From NCBI GenBank assembly GCA_021798235.1, contig JAJZMO010000123.1, forward strand, positions 1-15,466: a stretch of DNA of 15,466 nt, read 5' to 3'. Within the stretch, counting starts at the first letter, position 1. Every line of letters begins with the position of its first letter. The notes below the pieces were generated by a model that was given only the letters and a program-made list of their open reading frames with translations, made no database searches and was not told where the DNA came from. Below are positions 9,140-15,198 of the stretch, in pieces. Both the position numbers and the translations under genes were made by a program. Origin of the DNA: Acidobacteriota bacterium (GTDB lineage: Bacteria; Acidobacteriota; Terriglobia; Terriglobales; Acidobacteriaceae).

Positions 9140-9487
9140 AATACTCTGGATACAACATTCGCTGCTTTGTCTGATCCAACCCGGCGGGCGATGATCGAAC
9201 GGCTCTCCCACGGGCCTGCCTCTGTGCATGGATTGACCGAGCCGTTTGAGCTCTCGCAGCAGATGATTTCAAAACATATCGCCTGCCTGGTGCGGGCAAG
9301 GATTGTGATCAAGACGAAGCGCGGACGAGAGAGTATTTGCACCCTCAGGCCGGAGGCGATCAAGGCAGTCAGCGATTGGGCGATCAGTTATCGCCAGTTC
9401 TGGGAAGAGAGTTTCGACAAGCTGGAAGTGGTTGTGAATCAAATGAAAAAAGCGGAGATGGAACATGACAAACAGCGCGGTGAATGA
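9137..9487 (+). CDS. ArsR-family winged-helix transcriptional repressor
   Basis: 116 aa from GTG 9137 (a TTG at 9131 is also in frame, but the promoter places the transcript start near 9137). The start TLDTTFAALSDPTRRAMIER is the classic ArsR/SmtB opening; the recognition helix region is ELSQQMISKHIACLVRARIV and the wing TKRGRESICTLRPEA. No cysteine metal-binding cluster is seen in the helix region (only isolated Cys), so metal sensing is not supported. A 23-base overlap with the next gene shows cotranscription. ArsR regulators of this subtype are commonly paired with AHSA1-type SRPBCC proteins; the inducer is unknown. Codon use is less GC-rich than in glnD. Confidence 0.92.
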   Translation: MNTLDTTFAALSDPTRRAMIERLSHGPASVHGLTEPFELSQQMISKHIACLVRARIVIKTKRGRESICTLRPEAIKAVSDWAISYRQFWEESFDKLEVVVNQMKKAEMEHDKQRGE

Positions 9488-9974
9488 GTCAGAGCGGATG
9501 GTTGTGACAAGAGTTTTTGATGCCCCACGCGAATTGGTCTGGAAGGCGTGGACAGACCCGGAATACATCACGCAGTGGTGGGGGCCGAAGGGCTTTACTG
9601 CGCCCGTTTGCCAGATGGATTTTCGCGTGGGAGGAAAATTCCTCTGCTGCATGAAGGCGCCGGATGGGCAGGAGTTCTGGAATGCGGTCGAATACCACGA
9701 GATTGTTCCGCACGAGAAGATCGTTTCCTTGATGTACTTTTCGGACTCGAACGGAAACAGGGTTGATCCTGCGCAGATGGGAATCGAACACGAGGCCATA
9801 GAGGGTGCGTACGACGTGACTATCTTTGAGGATCTTGGAAACGGCCGGACGAGACTCACCTTCATTGGAAATGAACCGATGGAGAGCGCGAAAAATAGCG
9901 GTCAATTAGAGGGCTGGAACCAGATCCTCGATAAGCTTGCTGCGGTTGTTGAAGGGCTGGCGCAGGCAAAATAA
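9465..9974 (+). CDS. SRPBCC (AHSA1-type) domain protein
   Basis: 169 aa. The fold signature is clear: VVTRVFDAPRELVWKAWTDP, then TQWWGPKGF (about residues 36-44), the FRVGGKFL strand, and the closing helix GWNQILDKLAAVVEG. Proteins of this START/Bet v1-like family have a deep hydrophobic pocket for small ligands; the specific ligand here is unknown. The start codon lies inside the preceding ArsR-type gene, with GGAG about 12 bases ahead, which implies translational coupling. The pair is usually interpreted as a regulator and its ligand-binding or stress-response effector. Confidence 0.9.
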   Translation: MTNSAVNESERMVVTRVFDAPRELVWKAWTDPEYITQWWGPKGFTAPVCQMDFRVGGKFLCCMKAPDGQEFWNAVEYHEIVPHEKIVSLMYFSDSNGNRVDPAQMGIEHEAIEGAYDVTIFEDLGNGRTRLTFIGNEPMESAKNSGQLEGWNQILDKLAAVVEGLAQAK

Positions 9975-10603
9975 GAAGTTGAAACCTGGATGACCGTCAT
10001 GCGCGACATAGTGCACGCAAAGCGAACGCAGGTCACATCCCCCGCGCTCGCCATCTGAGGGCCTGCTAACACTGTTAGGGCGAACAGGCCCAGGTCGCCA
10101 TGACGGGTCATTCTGAGCAAAGCAGCACGCGCCGGCGGCCTGATTTTGCCGAAGAATATGCGGCCCCATCCTTCCAGTCCCCGCCCAGCCACTTCATCCC
10201 CGTCTGCAAATCCTCAACACAAGCAGACTTTTCGGGAGTTATCAGCGTCAATGAGTGCGATGGCGATTGGGCGCCAACAAACAACCGATACGCCCACAGT
10301 GATCCTCAATCAGAACAGACAGTAGGTCGCCTCGGCCTCTGGGTGCGGGGGGCCACCGAGAAAGATAGGCCGTTCTATTTGCCGTGAAACAAAGACTGTG
10401 TTGCGGCTTTTCAGATCCACCAGGCGCTTTACATAGAAAGCGCTGAAAGCATTAAGATTTTCAACCTGCAATTGGGGTGTGACGCCCCAACCGCTCTTGA
10501 AGCGAATGCCACGGCGGGACGAACTTCATCTCGTAGCGAGAGACCCAACGCCCTGATGGATTCTGGTTGAATATCGATGGGAAGACCGATTCCGGCGCAA
10601 TAG
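9975..10603. other. Gene-poor region with hairpins and possible degenerate intergenic repeat
   Basis: About 630 bases without a convincing gene. It includes a two-tier inverted repeat at 10059-10091 (outer 7 bp GGGCCTG/CAGGCCC, inner 5 bp CTAAC/GTTAG), a segment starting GTCATTCTGAGCAAAGC (10107 on) that resembles, from memory, dispersed acidobacterial intergenic repeats, and further small hairpins at about 10429-10450 (GCGCTTT/AAAGCGC) and about 10473-10492 (TTGGGG/CCCCAA). None has a T-tract. A 95-codon plus-strand frame (10100-10387) has no ribosome site and no recognisable fold. Confidence 0.5.
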
Positions 10604-10635
10604 AAAACGGGAAGAATTTTCATTCTTCCCGTTTT
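10604..10635 (-). terminator. Rho-independent terminator of the cold-shock gene
   Basis: Perfect 14-bp stem (10604-10617 with 10622-10635) and a 4-base loop, 17 bases past the csp stop codon. It ends in TTTT on the minus strand (and by symmetry on the plus strand), so it could stop transcripts in both directions. Confidence 0.88.
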
Positions 10636-10652
10636 GATTGATGCGGATGTTC

Positions 10653-10853
10653 TTAGAGAGCCTGAACGTTCTCAGCCTGCCAGCCCTTGGCGCCTTTGAC
10701 GACGCTGAACTGGACGGCCTGGCCTTCCTGCAGCGAGCGGAAGCCGTTGCTGGCAATCGCGGAGAAGTGGACGAAGACGTCCTCACCGTTCGGTCTGCTA
10801 AGAAATCCAAAGCCCTTGGCATCGTTGAACCATTTCACTGTTCCCTGTTCCAT
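10653..10853 (-). CDS. Cold-shock protein (CspA family)
   Basis: 66 aa, a single cold-shock domain of normal length. RNP1 is KGFGFL (13-18) and RNP2 is VFVHF (26-30), which form the aromatic nucleic-acid-binding face; [17 protein letters not shown] is the standard opening. AAGGA lies 9 bases before the ATG. CspA-type proteins bind single-stranded RNA/DNA and melt RNA structure, often but not always induced by cold. The gene has its own terminator. A long 5' leader, typical for csp genes, is possible in 10854-10990, but I cannot place the promoter with confidence. Confidence 0.96.
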   Translation of the reverse strand: MEQGTVKWFNDAKGFGFLSRPNGEDVFVHFSAIASNGFRSLQEGQAVQFSVVKGAKGWQAENVQAL

Positions 10854-11218
10854 ATTTGTAGATCCTTAAATCATTTGAATGTATCGCTGAACTCTAGTGG
10901 GATTAATTGCGAGTCAAGCGATGACGCGGAACAGGCAAGGAAACCAAGTCGGATTCGACGATCTGGTTTAGTCTAGCATCCTTTTGTCTGATCTCATGAC
11001 GATTCGAATGGAAGGCGCGAAAAGAGGGTACACTGGATGTAGTCACGATCTTGCAAGTGGATCGTTCTGCACTTCTCAGCCAGCCCTCGATCGCTCACCA
11101 GACCTGCACTGATTCGCAACGACAGGTCTGAGCTCACCGACAGGCGCACCCACCTTGGGTGCATGCATCGAGTCGCGCTTTGGTAGCCAACGCACCACGA
11201 CCCCGAAATGAGGTATTC
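10854..11218. other. Divergent region between csp and the omega-like gene, with structured leader
   Basis: 365 bases. On the plus strand a TACACT box (11029-11034) could start a transcript near 11041; downstream lie three consecutive hairpins: ACGATC/GATCGT (11045-11050 with 11060-11065), AGACCTG/CAGGTCT (11100-11106 with 11123-11129) and GCACCCA/TGGGTGC (11146-11152 with 11156-11162). They would form the leader of the gene at 11219. The left part must hold the csp promoter and leader on the minus strand. No open frame here is convincing. Confidence 0.45.
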
Positions 11219-11449
11219 ATGCGCTCTGATCTGGTTTATTCGGCCGGACGCAGCATCGAGAATCGCTTTCTTCTTGCGACAGTGACCAGCCGGATCGTAC
11301 GGAAGCTGCACGTTGACTCGACGCGAACCCAGGATACGGCAAGCCGCGCATTGTCTGATATTTCGCAGGGCCTTTATGCGCCGATGAATCTTCCCGAACC
11401 GGCTCGCCCTGACTTGATTGAGCCTTTGCTTATTTCTCCGGCACTGTGA
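11219..11449 (+). CDS. RNA polymerase omega-subunit-like small protein
   Basis: 76 aa from the ATG at 11219, preceded by GAGGT (11210-11214); a longer frame from 11159 lacks such a site. The core ENRFLLATVTSRIVRKLH (14-31), followed by STRTQDTASRALSDISQGLY, matches the RpoZ pattern, in which GNRF/SNRY, a helix ending RK/RQ, then T and AL.EI..G recur. Omega clamps the beta-prime C-terminus and assists RNA polymerase assembly and, in some bacteria, ppGpp response. The C-terminus (NLPEPARPDLIEPLLISPAL) is proline-rich. The gene stands alone next to csp rather than after gmk, the common rpoZ neighbour, so it may be a paralogue rather than the housekeeping subunit. The assignment is from motif recognition only. 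Confidence 0.65.
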   Translation: MRSDLVYSAGRSIENRFLLATVTSRIVRKLHVDSTRTQDTASRALSDISQGLYAPMNLPEPARPDLIEPLLISPAL

Positions 11450-11531
11450 GCCGAGGCGGCTGTGCTAATGGGAAGGTCTGGATTTGGTCCTTTCCGCCAC
11501 TGGCAACTCTCCCCAACGACAGCGAGGTTAA

Positions 11532-11870
11532 ATGCAGGCGAACTCCTATACTCCATATGTTTTGAAAGACATGTACCAGACGATTGATTTGATTGATCGC
11601 AAGATTGCTTCCAGCCAGAGCTGGGAGACGTTTGAGTCTCAGGATGCGCGCGAAGCCCACCTGCGCAAGCTCTCCACAAAACGCGCCGCGCTCGTCAAAA
11701 CGGCTCTTGCGCTCACAAATCTGGGAGTCCACTGCGACCCGAAGTTCCTGCCCCGTTCGTTCGTCCAAGCGGTGCCGGAAGAAACCATTCCCTTGACAAG
11801 TAGTTCCGTTGAGATGGAAGCGGAGAAAAAATTCAAAAAACCGGCTAATATCCGGAAGAGAAAGAGCTGA
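11532..11870 (+). CDS. Small hypothetical protein, first gene of an RRM operon
   Basis: 112 aa, family not recognised. GAGGT lies just before the ATG. The N-terminal half is predicted helical with charged residues (LKDMYQTIDLIDRKIAS, then REAHLRKLSTKRAALVKTAL); a single Cys is in GVHCDPKFLP; the C-terminal tail is low-complexity and very basic (EKKFKKPANIRKRKS), which suggests nucleic-acid contact. The stop is 2 bases from the next start, and that gene overlaps the RRM gene, so the three are probably one transcript. No signal peptide or membrane segment. Confidence 0.75.
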   Translation: MQANSYTPYVLKDMYQTIDLIDRKIASSQSWETFESQDAREAHLRKLSTKRAALVKTALALTNLGVHCDPKFLPRSFVQAVPEETIPLTSSSVEMEAEKKFKKPANIRKRKS

Positions 11871-11872
11871 CT

Positions 11873-12112
11873 TTGGCATCACGCAGCAGGGCCACTTTTG
11901 TAAAACGGCAAAAAGAGAGTGCTCGCCAGGAAAAACAACAGTCCAAACAGGAGCGCAAGCTCCAGCGCAGGCTGGAAAAGCACGAATCTCCGCTGTCCCC
12001 GAAATCCAGTGAATCTGGACGGAGCACGGAAATTGCATCTGATTCTGTAGCGCTTTCCAACACCACAATGAATTCCTCCGGAACAGAAACAATCGAAAGA
12101 GAACTCCAATGA
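11873..12112 (+). CDS. Small highly charged hypothetical protein
   Basis: 79 aa with a TTG start 2 bases after the preceding stop. No ATG exists in the first 65 codons of the frame, and a purine-rich stretch (GGAAGAGAAAGAG) lies upstream, so TTG with coupling is the best choice. The N-terminal half is basic and helical (SRATFVKRQKESARQEKQQS, then KQERKLQRRLEKHE), reminiscent of short Arg/Lys-rich RNA-binding or ribosome-associated peptides; the C-terminal half is Ser/Thr-rich and probably disordered. The stop overlaps the RRM start as ATGA. Function unknown. Confidence 0.65.
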   Translation: MASRSRATFVKRQKESARQEKQQSKQERKLQRRLEKHESPLSPKSSESGRSTEIASDSVALSNTTMNSSGTETIERELQ

Positions 12113-12444
12113 AGAAGCTTTACGTGGGCAATCTGTCCTTTGACGCCAGCGAAGATGAACTGCGTCAGATGTTTGAACGGTACGGTAGCGTGGAGAGCGC
12201 CAAACTCGCCACTGATCGCGACACTGGACGTACACGCGGCTTCGGCTTTGTGGAAATGGCCAGCGACAGTGATGCACAGGCAGCCATCGAGGCGCTGAAT
12301 GGCGCCGAAGTGGGCGGTCGTGCGCTGATTGTGAACGAGGCGAGACCGAAGACTTCGGGCTTTGGCGGTGGACACTCCCGCGGCGGTGGCCGCGATGGCG
12401 GGCGTCGTTCTGGCGGCGGAGGCCGTGGCGGGTCGCGCTGGTAA
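12109..12444 (+). CDS. RRM-domain RNA-binding protein with Gly/Arg-rich tail
   Basis: 111 aa. One RNA-recognition motif fills residues 3-78 with RNP2 LYVGNL (4-9) and RNP1 RGFGFVEM (43-50); both aromatic RNA-stacking positions in RNP1 are present. Residues 84-111 form an RGG-like tail (GGGHSRGGGRDGGRR...). This is the architecture of bacterial/cyanobacterial Rbp glycine-rich RNA-binding proteins, several of which are cold-induced. The ATGA overlap with the preceding gene shows coupling. Together with the nearby csp gene it suggests an RNA-chaperone neighbourhood; cold regulation here is inferred, not seen. Confidence 0.95.
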   Translation: MKKLYVGNLSFDASEDELRQMFERYGSVESAKLATDRDTGRTRGFGFVEMASDSDAQAAIEALNGAEVGGRALIVNEARPKTSGFGGGHSRGGGRDGGRRSGGGGRGGSRW

Positions 12445-12678
12445 ACAAACGGCCTTCCCCTACCCAAGCTTCCGACGGAAGGGCTCAGTCCCAACTCCCT
12501 CGCCTTCATTACACTTATGGGGCCGGGTGATCCCGTCTGGGCGATACATTCTGAAAAACGGGCTCCCATCCACCCACTCCTCTGTGGTCTTTGCTGCGAG
12601 CCGTCTTTGCGCGCAACGCGAAGCCCCCGCCTGCGCGGCCTCCGCCTGCCGGAAATTACCCCCAAATTCGCTAGAATA

Positions 12679-12736
12679 GAAATAGAGACCAAAATGAAAA
12701 CGGGGCCAGCCATCCAGCCGGCCCCGTTTCTATTTC
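12679..12736. terminator. Nested hairpin, probable (bidirectional) terminator
   Basis: A perfect 10-bp stem AAACGGGGCC/GGCCCCGTTT (12698-12707 with 12720-12729) is flanked by a second pairing GAAATAG/CTATTTC (12679-12685 with 12730-12736). The plus-strand 3' side reads TTTCTATTTCC, a modest T-tract. It would terminate the RRM transcript about 250 bases downstream, or mark the edge of the accessory segment. Confidence 0.6.
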
Positions 12737-12781
12737 CTCTCTCCGGTCAGAATCTCCCATGCTGCGAATAAATCGACCATT

Positions 12782-12801
12782 TATACGACTTCAATCGTAT
12801 A
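12782..12801. promoter_or_regulatory. Palindromic operator-like element upstream of the transposase
   Basis: TATACGA (12782-12788), 6 bases, TCGTATA (12795-12801). A longer form of the right arm, AATCGTATAG (12793-12802), recurs in inverted orientation as CTATACGATT at 12901-12910, between the -35 and -10 boxes of the transposase promoter. Three copies of the half-site suggest a DNA-binding protein controls this promoter. Confidence 0.5.
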
Positions 12802-12892
12802 GAGCGTATTGCTTCGTAGTATCACCCGCGCCCGCAAAGCATATGATTAAAAAGACTTACAAGACTAATGTCCAGTAACGGCAATAATATAC

Positions 12893-12921
12893 TTGACTGA
12901 CTATACGATTCAGAGTAGAGT
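12893..12921 (+). promoter_or_regulatory. Transposase promoter
   Basis: TTGACT (12893-12898), 17 bases, TAGAGT (12916-12921), 9 bases before the ATG at 12931. The spacer contains the half-site CTATACGATT. No Shine-Dalgarno sequence is evident. Confidence 0.6.
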
Positions 12922-12930
12922 TTAATCATC

Positions 12931-13899
12931 ATGAGCACTGAGCCAAAGACATTACAGCAAGCGATTCAATACTTTAGCGATTACGAGAACTGCCGTCAGT
13001 TCATGATTTCTGTGCGTTGGGCTGACGGGATCGTGCGTTGCCCTTATTGTGGCAGCGAAAAGGTGACGTATCTCGAAAAGGCAAAAGTGTATCGCTGCTA
13101 TGGAAAGCACAATCGCCAGAAGTTCTCCCTGAAAGTGGGCACGATCTTCGAGGATTCCCCGATTGCGCTGGATAAATGGCTCTGCGCTGTTTGGCTCATT
13201 GTGAACTGCAAGAATGGAATCTCCAGCTACGAGTTGCACAGGTCCATTGGAGTAACGCAGAAAAGCGCATGGTTCATGCTGCATCGCATCCGTGAGGCAA
13301 TGCATACCGAAACCTTCCTCAAGATGGGCGGACAGGGTTCTGAGCCGATTGAGATGGATGAGACATATATCGGTGGCAAAGCATTCAACATGCATTCCAA
13401 GCGCAGAAAGGCTCTCCGCCTTGGATTGATGGGGCAGCACAAGGCTCCAGTGTTCGGAATGCTGGACAGGCAGACACGCCAGGTCCGCGCCACTGTGCTT
13501 CCATCGGTTAAGCGCGATGTGCTGTTAGACCAAATCCTCGCCAATATCGAGCGCAAGTCCACGATCTACACCGATAACGCTGGTGTATACGACCCCTTGA
13601 AAGTGCGGGATTTCGTTCACGAGACTGTGACGCACGTTCAAGAGTATGTGCGTGGTGAGGTCCACACTCAGGGCATAGAGAACTTTTGGAGCCTGTTAAA
13701 GCGTGGTCTGAAGGGAACGTACATCGCGGTAGAGCCATACCACTTGGACCGCTACGTTGCGGAGCAGGTATTTCGCTACAACACACGCAAGAATAAGACT
13801 GACTATGAGAGGTTTGCTCAGGCCGTTGCCCAGATTCAGGGCAAACGCCTAACCTATGCCGAGGTCACTGGCAAGGTGGGAGGGTCAGAGGCCTTTTAA
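12931..13899 (+). CDS. IS1595-family (ISXO2-type) transposase
   Basis: 322 aa, full length for the family. N-terminal zinc ribbon: Cys37 and Cys40 (RCPYCGSEKV), then Cys56 and His60 (YRCYGKH). The helix-turn-helix region GTIFEDSPIALDKWLCAVWL through VTQKSAWFMLHRIREAM follows. The DDE-type catalytic core shows Asp143 (MDETYIGGK), Asp215 (YTDNAGVY) and Glu250-Asn251 (HTQGIENFWSLLKRG). No frameshift or internal stop, so it may be active. It would catalyse cut-and-paste type movement of its element. I could not find terminal inverted repeats or an 8-base target duplication, so element borders are unknown. It carries a small convergent gene at its 3' end (13896-14069). Confidence 0.95.
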   Translation: MSTEPKTLQQAIQYFSDYENCRQFMISVRWADGIVRCPYCGSEKVTYLEKAKVYRCYGKHNRQKFSLKVGTIFEDSPIALDKWLCAVWLIVNCKNGISSYELHRSIGVTQKSAWFMLHRIREAMHTETFLKMGGQGSEPIEMDETYIGGKAFNMHSKRRKALRLGLMGQHKAPVFGMLDRQTRQVRATVLPSVKRDVLLDQILANIERKSTIYTDNAGVYDPLKVRDFVHETVTHVQEYVRGEVHTQGIENFWSLLKRGLKGTYIAVEPYHLDRYVAEQVFRYNTRKNKTDYERFAQAVAQIQGKRLTYAEVTGKVGGSEAF

Positions 13900-14069
13900 T
13901 CGTTATCGGAGGAAGCGCGGTCCGAAGGCGAAGACTTAGGCTTGCGCTTTGACCGCTTTTCTTCGTCTAGCCGTTCTTTTAGTTCAGCATGGGGAACGGC
14001 CATCAAGCGGCGCATAAATCCTGTGAACTCGGATTCCTTTTGTAACCGTGACTGTTCGGAGTCTTCCAT
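13896..14069 (-). CDS. 57-aa charged protein, tail-to-tail with the transposase
   Basis: 57 aa: starts MEDSEQSRLQKESEFTGFMR, continues RLMAVPHAELKERLDEEKRS, and ends in a basic then Ser/Asp-rich tail (KRKPKSSPSDRASSDND). Its TAA (13896-13898) overlaps the transposase TAA (13897-13899), an arrangement hard to explain unless both are genes. Helical, soluble, no cysteines. The xLxVPHxELKxRLxEEK pattern resembles, from memory, small uncharacterised proteins found near such transposases in other genomes; this is unverified. No clear Shine-Dalgarno. Could be an element passenger gene, such as a transposition modulator. Confidence 0.6.
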   Translation of the reverse strand: MEDSEQSRLQKESEFTGFMRRLMAVPHAELKERLDEEKRSKRKPKSSPSDRASSDND

Positions 14070-14266
14070 AAAAACAATTTTACGCTTGCAGAGGAAGGTA
14101 TGGTATCAATAGGTAGTAATGCGCCTTGACGGCGCTCCATTCTGAATAGAACAGAGCACCGTCATTCCAGCGCCTTTGTACAGGAAGAGGGGCACAATGA
14201 TGCACCTCCTTTCCCTTGGCATCACCGGCTCACTTTGCTAGGGCGGACCGATGATTCCCAAGCCTG

Positions 14267-14692
14267 TTACGAAGTGGGAGCCTCTTCGGAGGCTCCTTCG
14301 TTTTTCGTACCCTTTCTGGCCCATAGCTTAGAATTTCCCTTCTTTCCTACCGGTTCTGCTTCTCCCCCTAAAGCCTGAAGCGCTTCGTTTACAGCGATGA
14401 CTGGATTCTTAGCGCTGAAAATGTATCCGCTTTGCTGAAGTCCATCCGCGATCTCTTGGGTTGTTACTCCTTCCAAGGGAGCCACGGCTAAGAATTCCGC
14501 TACCCGTTTTCTCAAATCTCCATAGGAGGATCGGGGAGGGGGAGGAGGAAAGGGAGACTCCAACTTCAAGTTCTGAGTTGTTCCTAAACCCGAAATGCGA
14601 GGGTCAAGAAGGACACGGCGTGCGTCTTCCCAAAACTTTACATCCGCTTTGGCCTTCTCCAAACGTTCGTCAATCGTCTTCAAGTCGATCAT
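14267..14692 (-). CDS. Hypothetical protein with helical N-terminus and winged-helix-like C-terminus
   Basis: 141 aa. The ATG at 14690-14692 has GGAGGA 8 bases upstream; a longer frame to 14791 would start inside the divergent regulator and lacks a ribosome site. Residues 1-30 form a charged amphipathic helix (MIDLKTIDERLEKAKADVKF, then WEDARRVLLDP), followed by a proline-rich linker (PFPPPPPR). Residues about 60-128 (LRKRVAEFLAVAPLEGVTTQ, EIADGLQQSGYIF, then a wing-like GKKGNSKLWARKG) look like a winged helix of the HARE-HTH kind: a helix, a TTQEIAD turn and a C-terminal beta wing. A DNA-binding or modular accessory role is inferred. Ends in an acidic tail. Family not firmly identified. Confidence 0.75.
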   Translation of the reverse strand: MIDLKTIDERLEKAKADVKFWEDARRVLLDPRISGLGTTQNLKLESPFPPPPPRSSYGDLRKRVAEFLAVAPLEGVTTQEIADGLQQSGYIFSAKNPVIAVNEALQALGGEAEPVGKKGNSKLWARKGTKNEGASEEAPTS

Positions 14693-14711
14693 TTGGGCTC
14701 TCCTCCATTGG

Positions 14712-14739
14712 AGAATACGCCATCTGGAACCAGAATCAA
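14712..14739 (-). promoter_or_regulatory. Promoter of the winged-helix-like gene
   Basis: TTGATT (minus strand, 14734-14739), 16 bases, TATTCT (14712-14717). The spacer contains the palindrome CTGGAACCAG (14724-14733), a possible operator. The divergent XRE regulator starts at 14790, only 97 bases from the other start codon. Confidence 0.55.
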
Positions 14740-14789
14740 TACTTGCGTTTGGGTAATTTGGGTTTTGTGATGTATTTAGCACAAATTCC

Positions 14790-15038
14790 ATGCGCGACGT
14801 TTCCGAACAACTCGGCTATGCAATAAGGACATTGCGGAGACAGGCAGGCTTACGACAAGCGGAATTAGCGCAGAAGGCTAATATCAGCCGTTCCCACATC
14901 AGCCGAATTGAAAAAGGAAAATACAATATGCGGATCGACAATTTAGCTGACATATGCCGAGCGCTGAGAATTGAAGCGCGGTATTTACTGGGCTTCGTTA
15001 CCGTTCTCGATCCTCTTGAAAAGAGCGGTCCCGATTAA
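14790..15038 (+). CDS. XRE/Cro-family HTH transcriptional regulator
   Basis: 82 aa, essentially one HTH_3 domain: AIRTLRRQAGLRQAELAQKA, then NISRSHISRIEKGKYNMRID and NLADICRALRIEARYLL. The recognition helix is about ISRSHISRIEKG. No ligand or protease domain follows. It is divergent from the winged-helix-like gene, a usual layout for a local repressor acting on the shared 97-base region, which has a CTGGAACCAG palindrome and a TTTGGGT direct repeat (14748-14754, 14757-14763). No Shine-Dalgarno is seen. Comparable small XRE proteins serve as control proteins, antitoxins or phage-type repressors; which applies here is not decidable. Confidence 0.92.
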   Translation: MRDVSEQLGYAIRTLRRQAGLRQAELAQKANISRSHISRIEKGKYNMRIDNLADICRALRIEARYLLGFVTVLDPLEKSGPD

Positions 15039-15051
15039 GTGAAGCGCGCCG

Positions 15052-15057
15052 TATAAT
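15052..15057 (+). promoter_or_regulatory. -10 box ahead of the 38-aa ORF
   Basis: Consensus TATAAT 24 bases before the ATG at 15082, with GGAGG in between. No good -35 is seen because the upstream positions overlap the end of the XRE gene. Confidence 0.45.
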
Positions 15058-15081
15058 TCTCGGCACTCGGAGGACAACCCC

Positions 15082-15198
15082 ATGAATGACGCCTATGCTG
15101 CCCAAATCGTTACTTACTTGAAAGAGATCACGGTGGCCCTCAATCGAATCTCTGCCGAATTGAAAAAAGCGAACGCCGCCCCTAAAGCTCAGAAATAG
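15082..15198 (+). CDS. 38-aa coiled-coil-like small protein
   Basis: 38 aa: MNDAYAAQIVTYLKEITVAL, then NRISAELKKANAAPKAQK. GGAGG (15069-15073) stands 8 bases before the ATG and a TATAAT box lies before that. Hydrophobic residues Ile9, Leu13, Ile16, Leu20, Ile23 and Leu27 follow a perfect 4-3 heptad spacing, as in a two-stranded coiled coil; the tail is basic. It lies 43 bases after the XRE gene and ends in a 17-base convergent overlap with the ORF on the other strand. Function unknown. Confidence 0.6.
   Translation: MNDAYAAQIVTYLKEITVALNRISAELKKANAAPKAQK

Larger units (their letters stand above)
12445..12930. other. Gene-free spacer between the RRM gene and the transposase
   Basis: 486 bases. 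Near the RRM stop a small inverted repeat CCTTCC/GGAAGG (12453-12458, 12477-12482) is seen without a T-tract. The strong hairpin at 12679-12736 and the palindromic promoter region of the transposase (12782-12921) fill the right part. The middle (12485-12670) shows nothing I can name. Base composition drops sharply after about 12770. Confidence 0.6.

Noticed and set aside
10100..10387. 95-aa plus-strand open frame
   Set aside because: No ribosome site, no recognisable motif, and it overlaps the repeat-like segment.
10300..10525. Minus-strand frame reading GIRFKSGWGVTPQLQVENLN and onward
   Set aside because: Looks protein-like and might be a relic, but there is no start, it is bounded by a stop at 10523 and I recognise no family.
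12804..14127. Imperfect inverted pair (GCGTATTGCTTCGTA and GCGCATTACTACCTA) as element ends
   Set aside because: 11 of 15 matches is within chance for the number of placements compared, and no 8-base target duplication flanks it.
14109..14198. 29-codon GTG-start minus-strand ORF with GGAGG upstream
   Set aside because: Good ribosome site but too short and without a supporting pattern; noted only as a possibility between the winged-helix-like and 57-aa genes.
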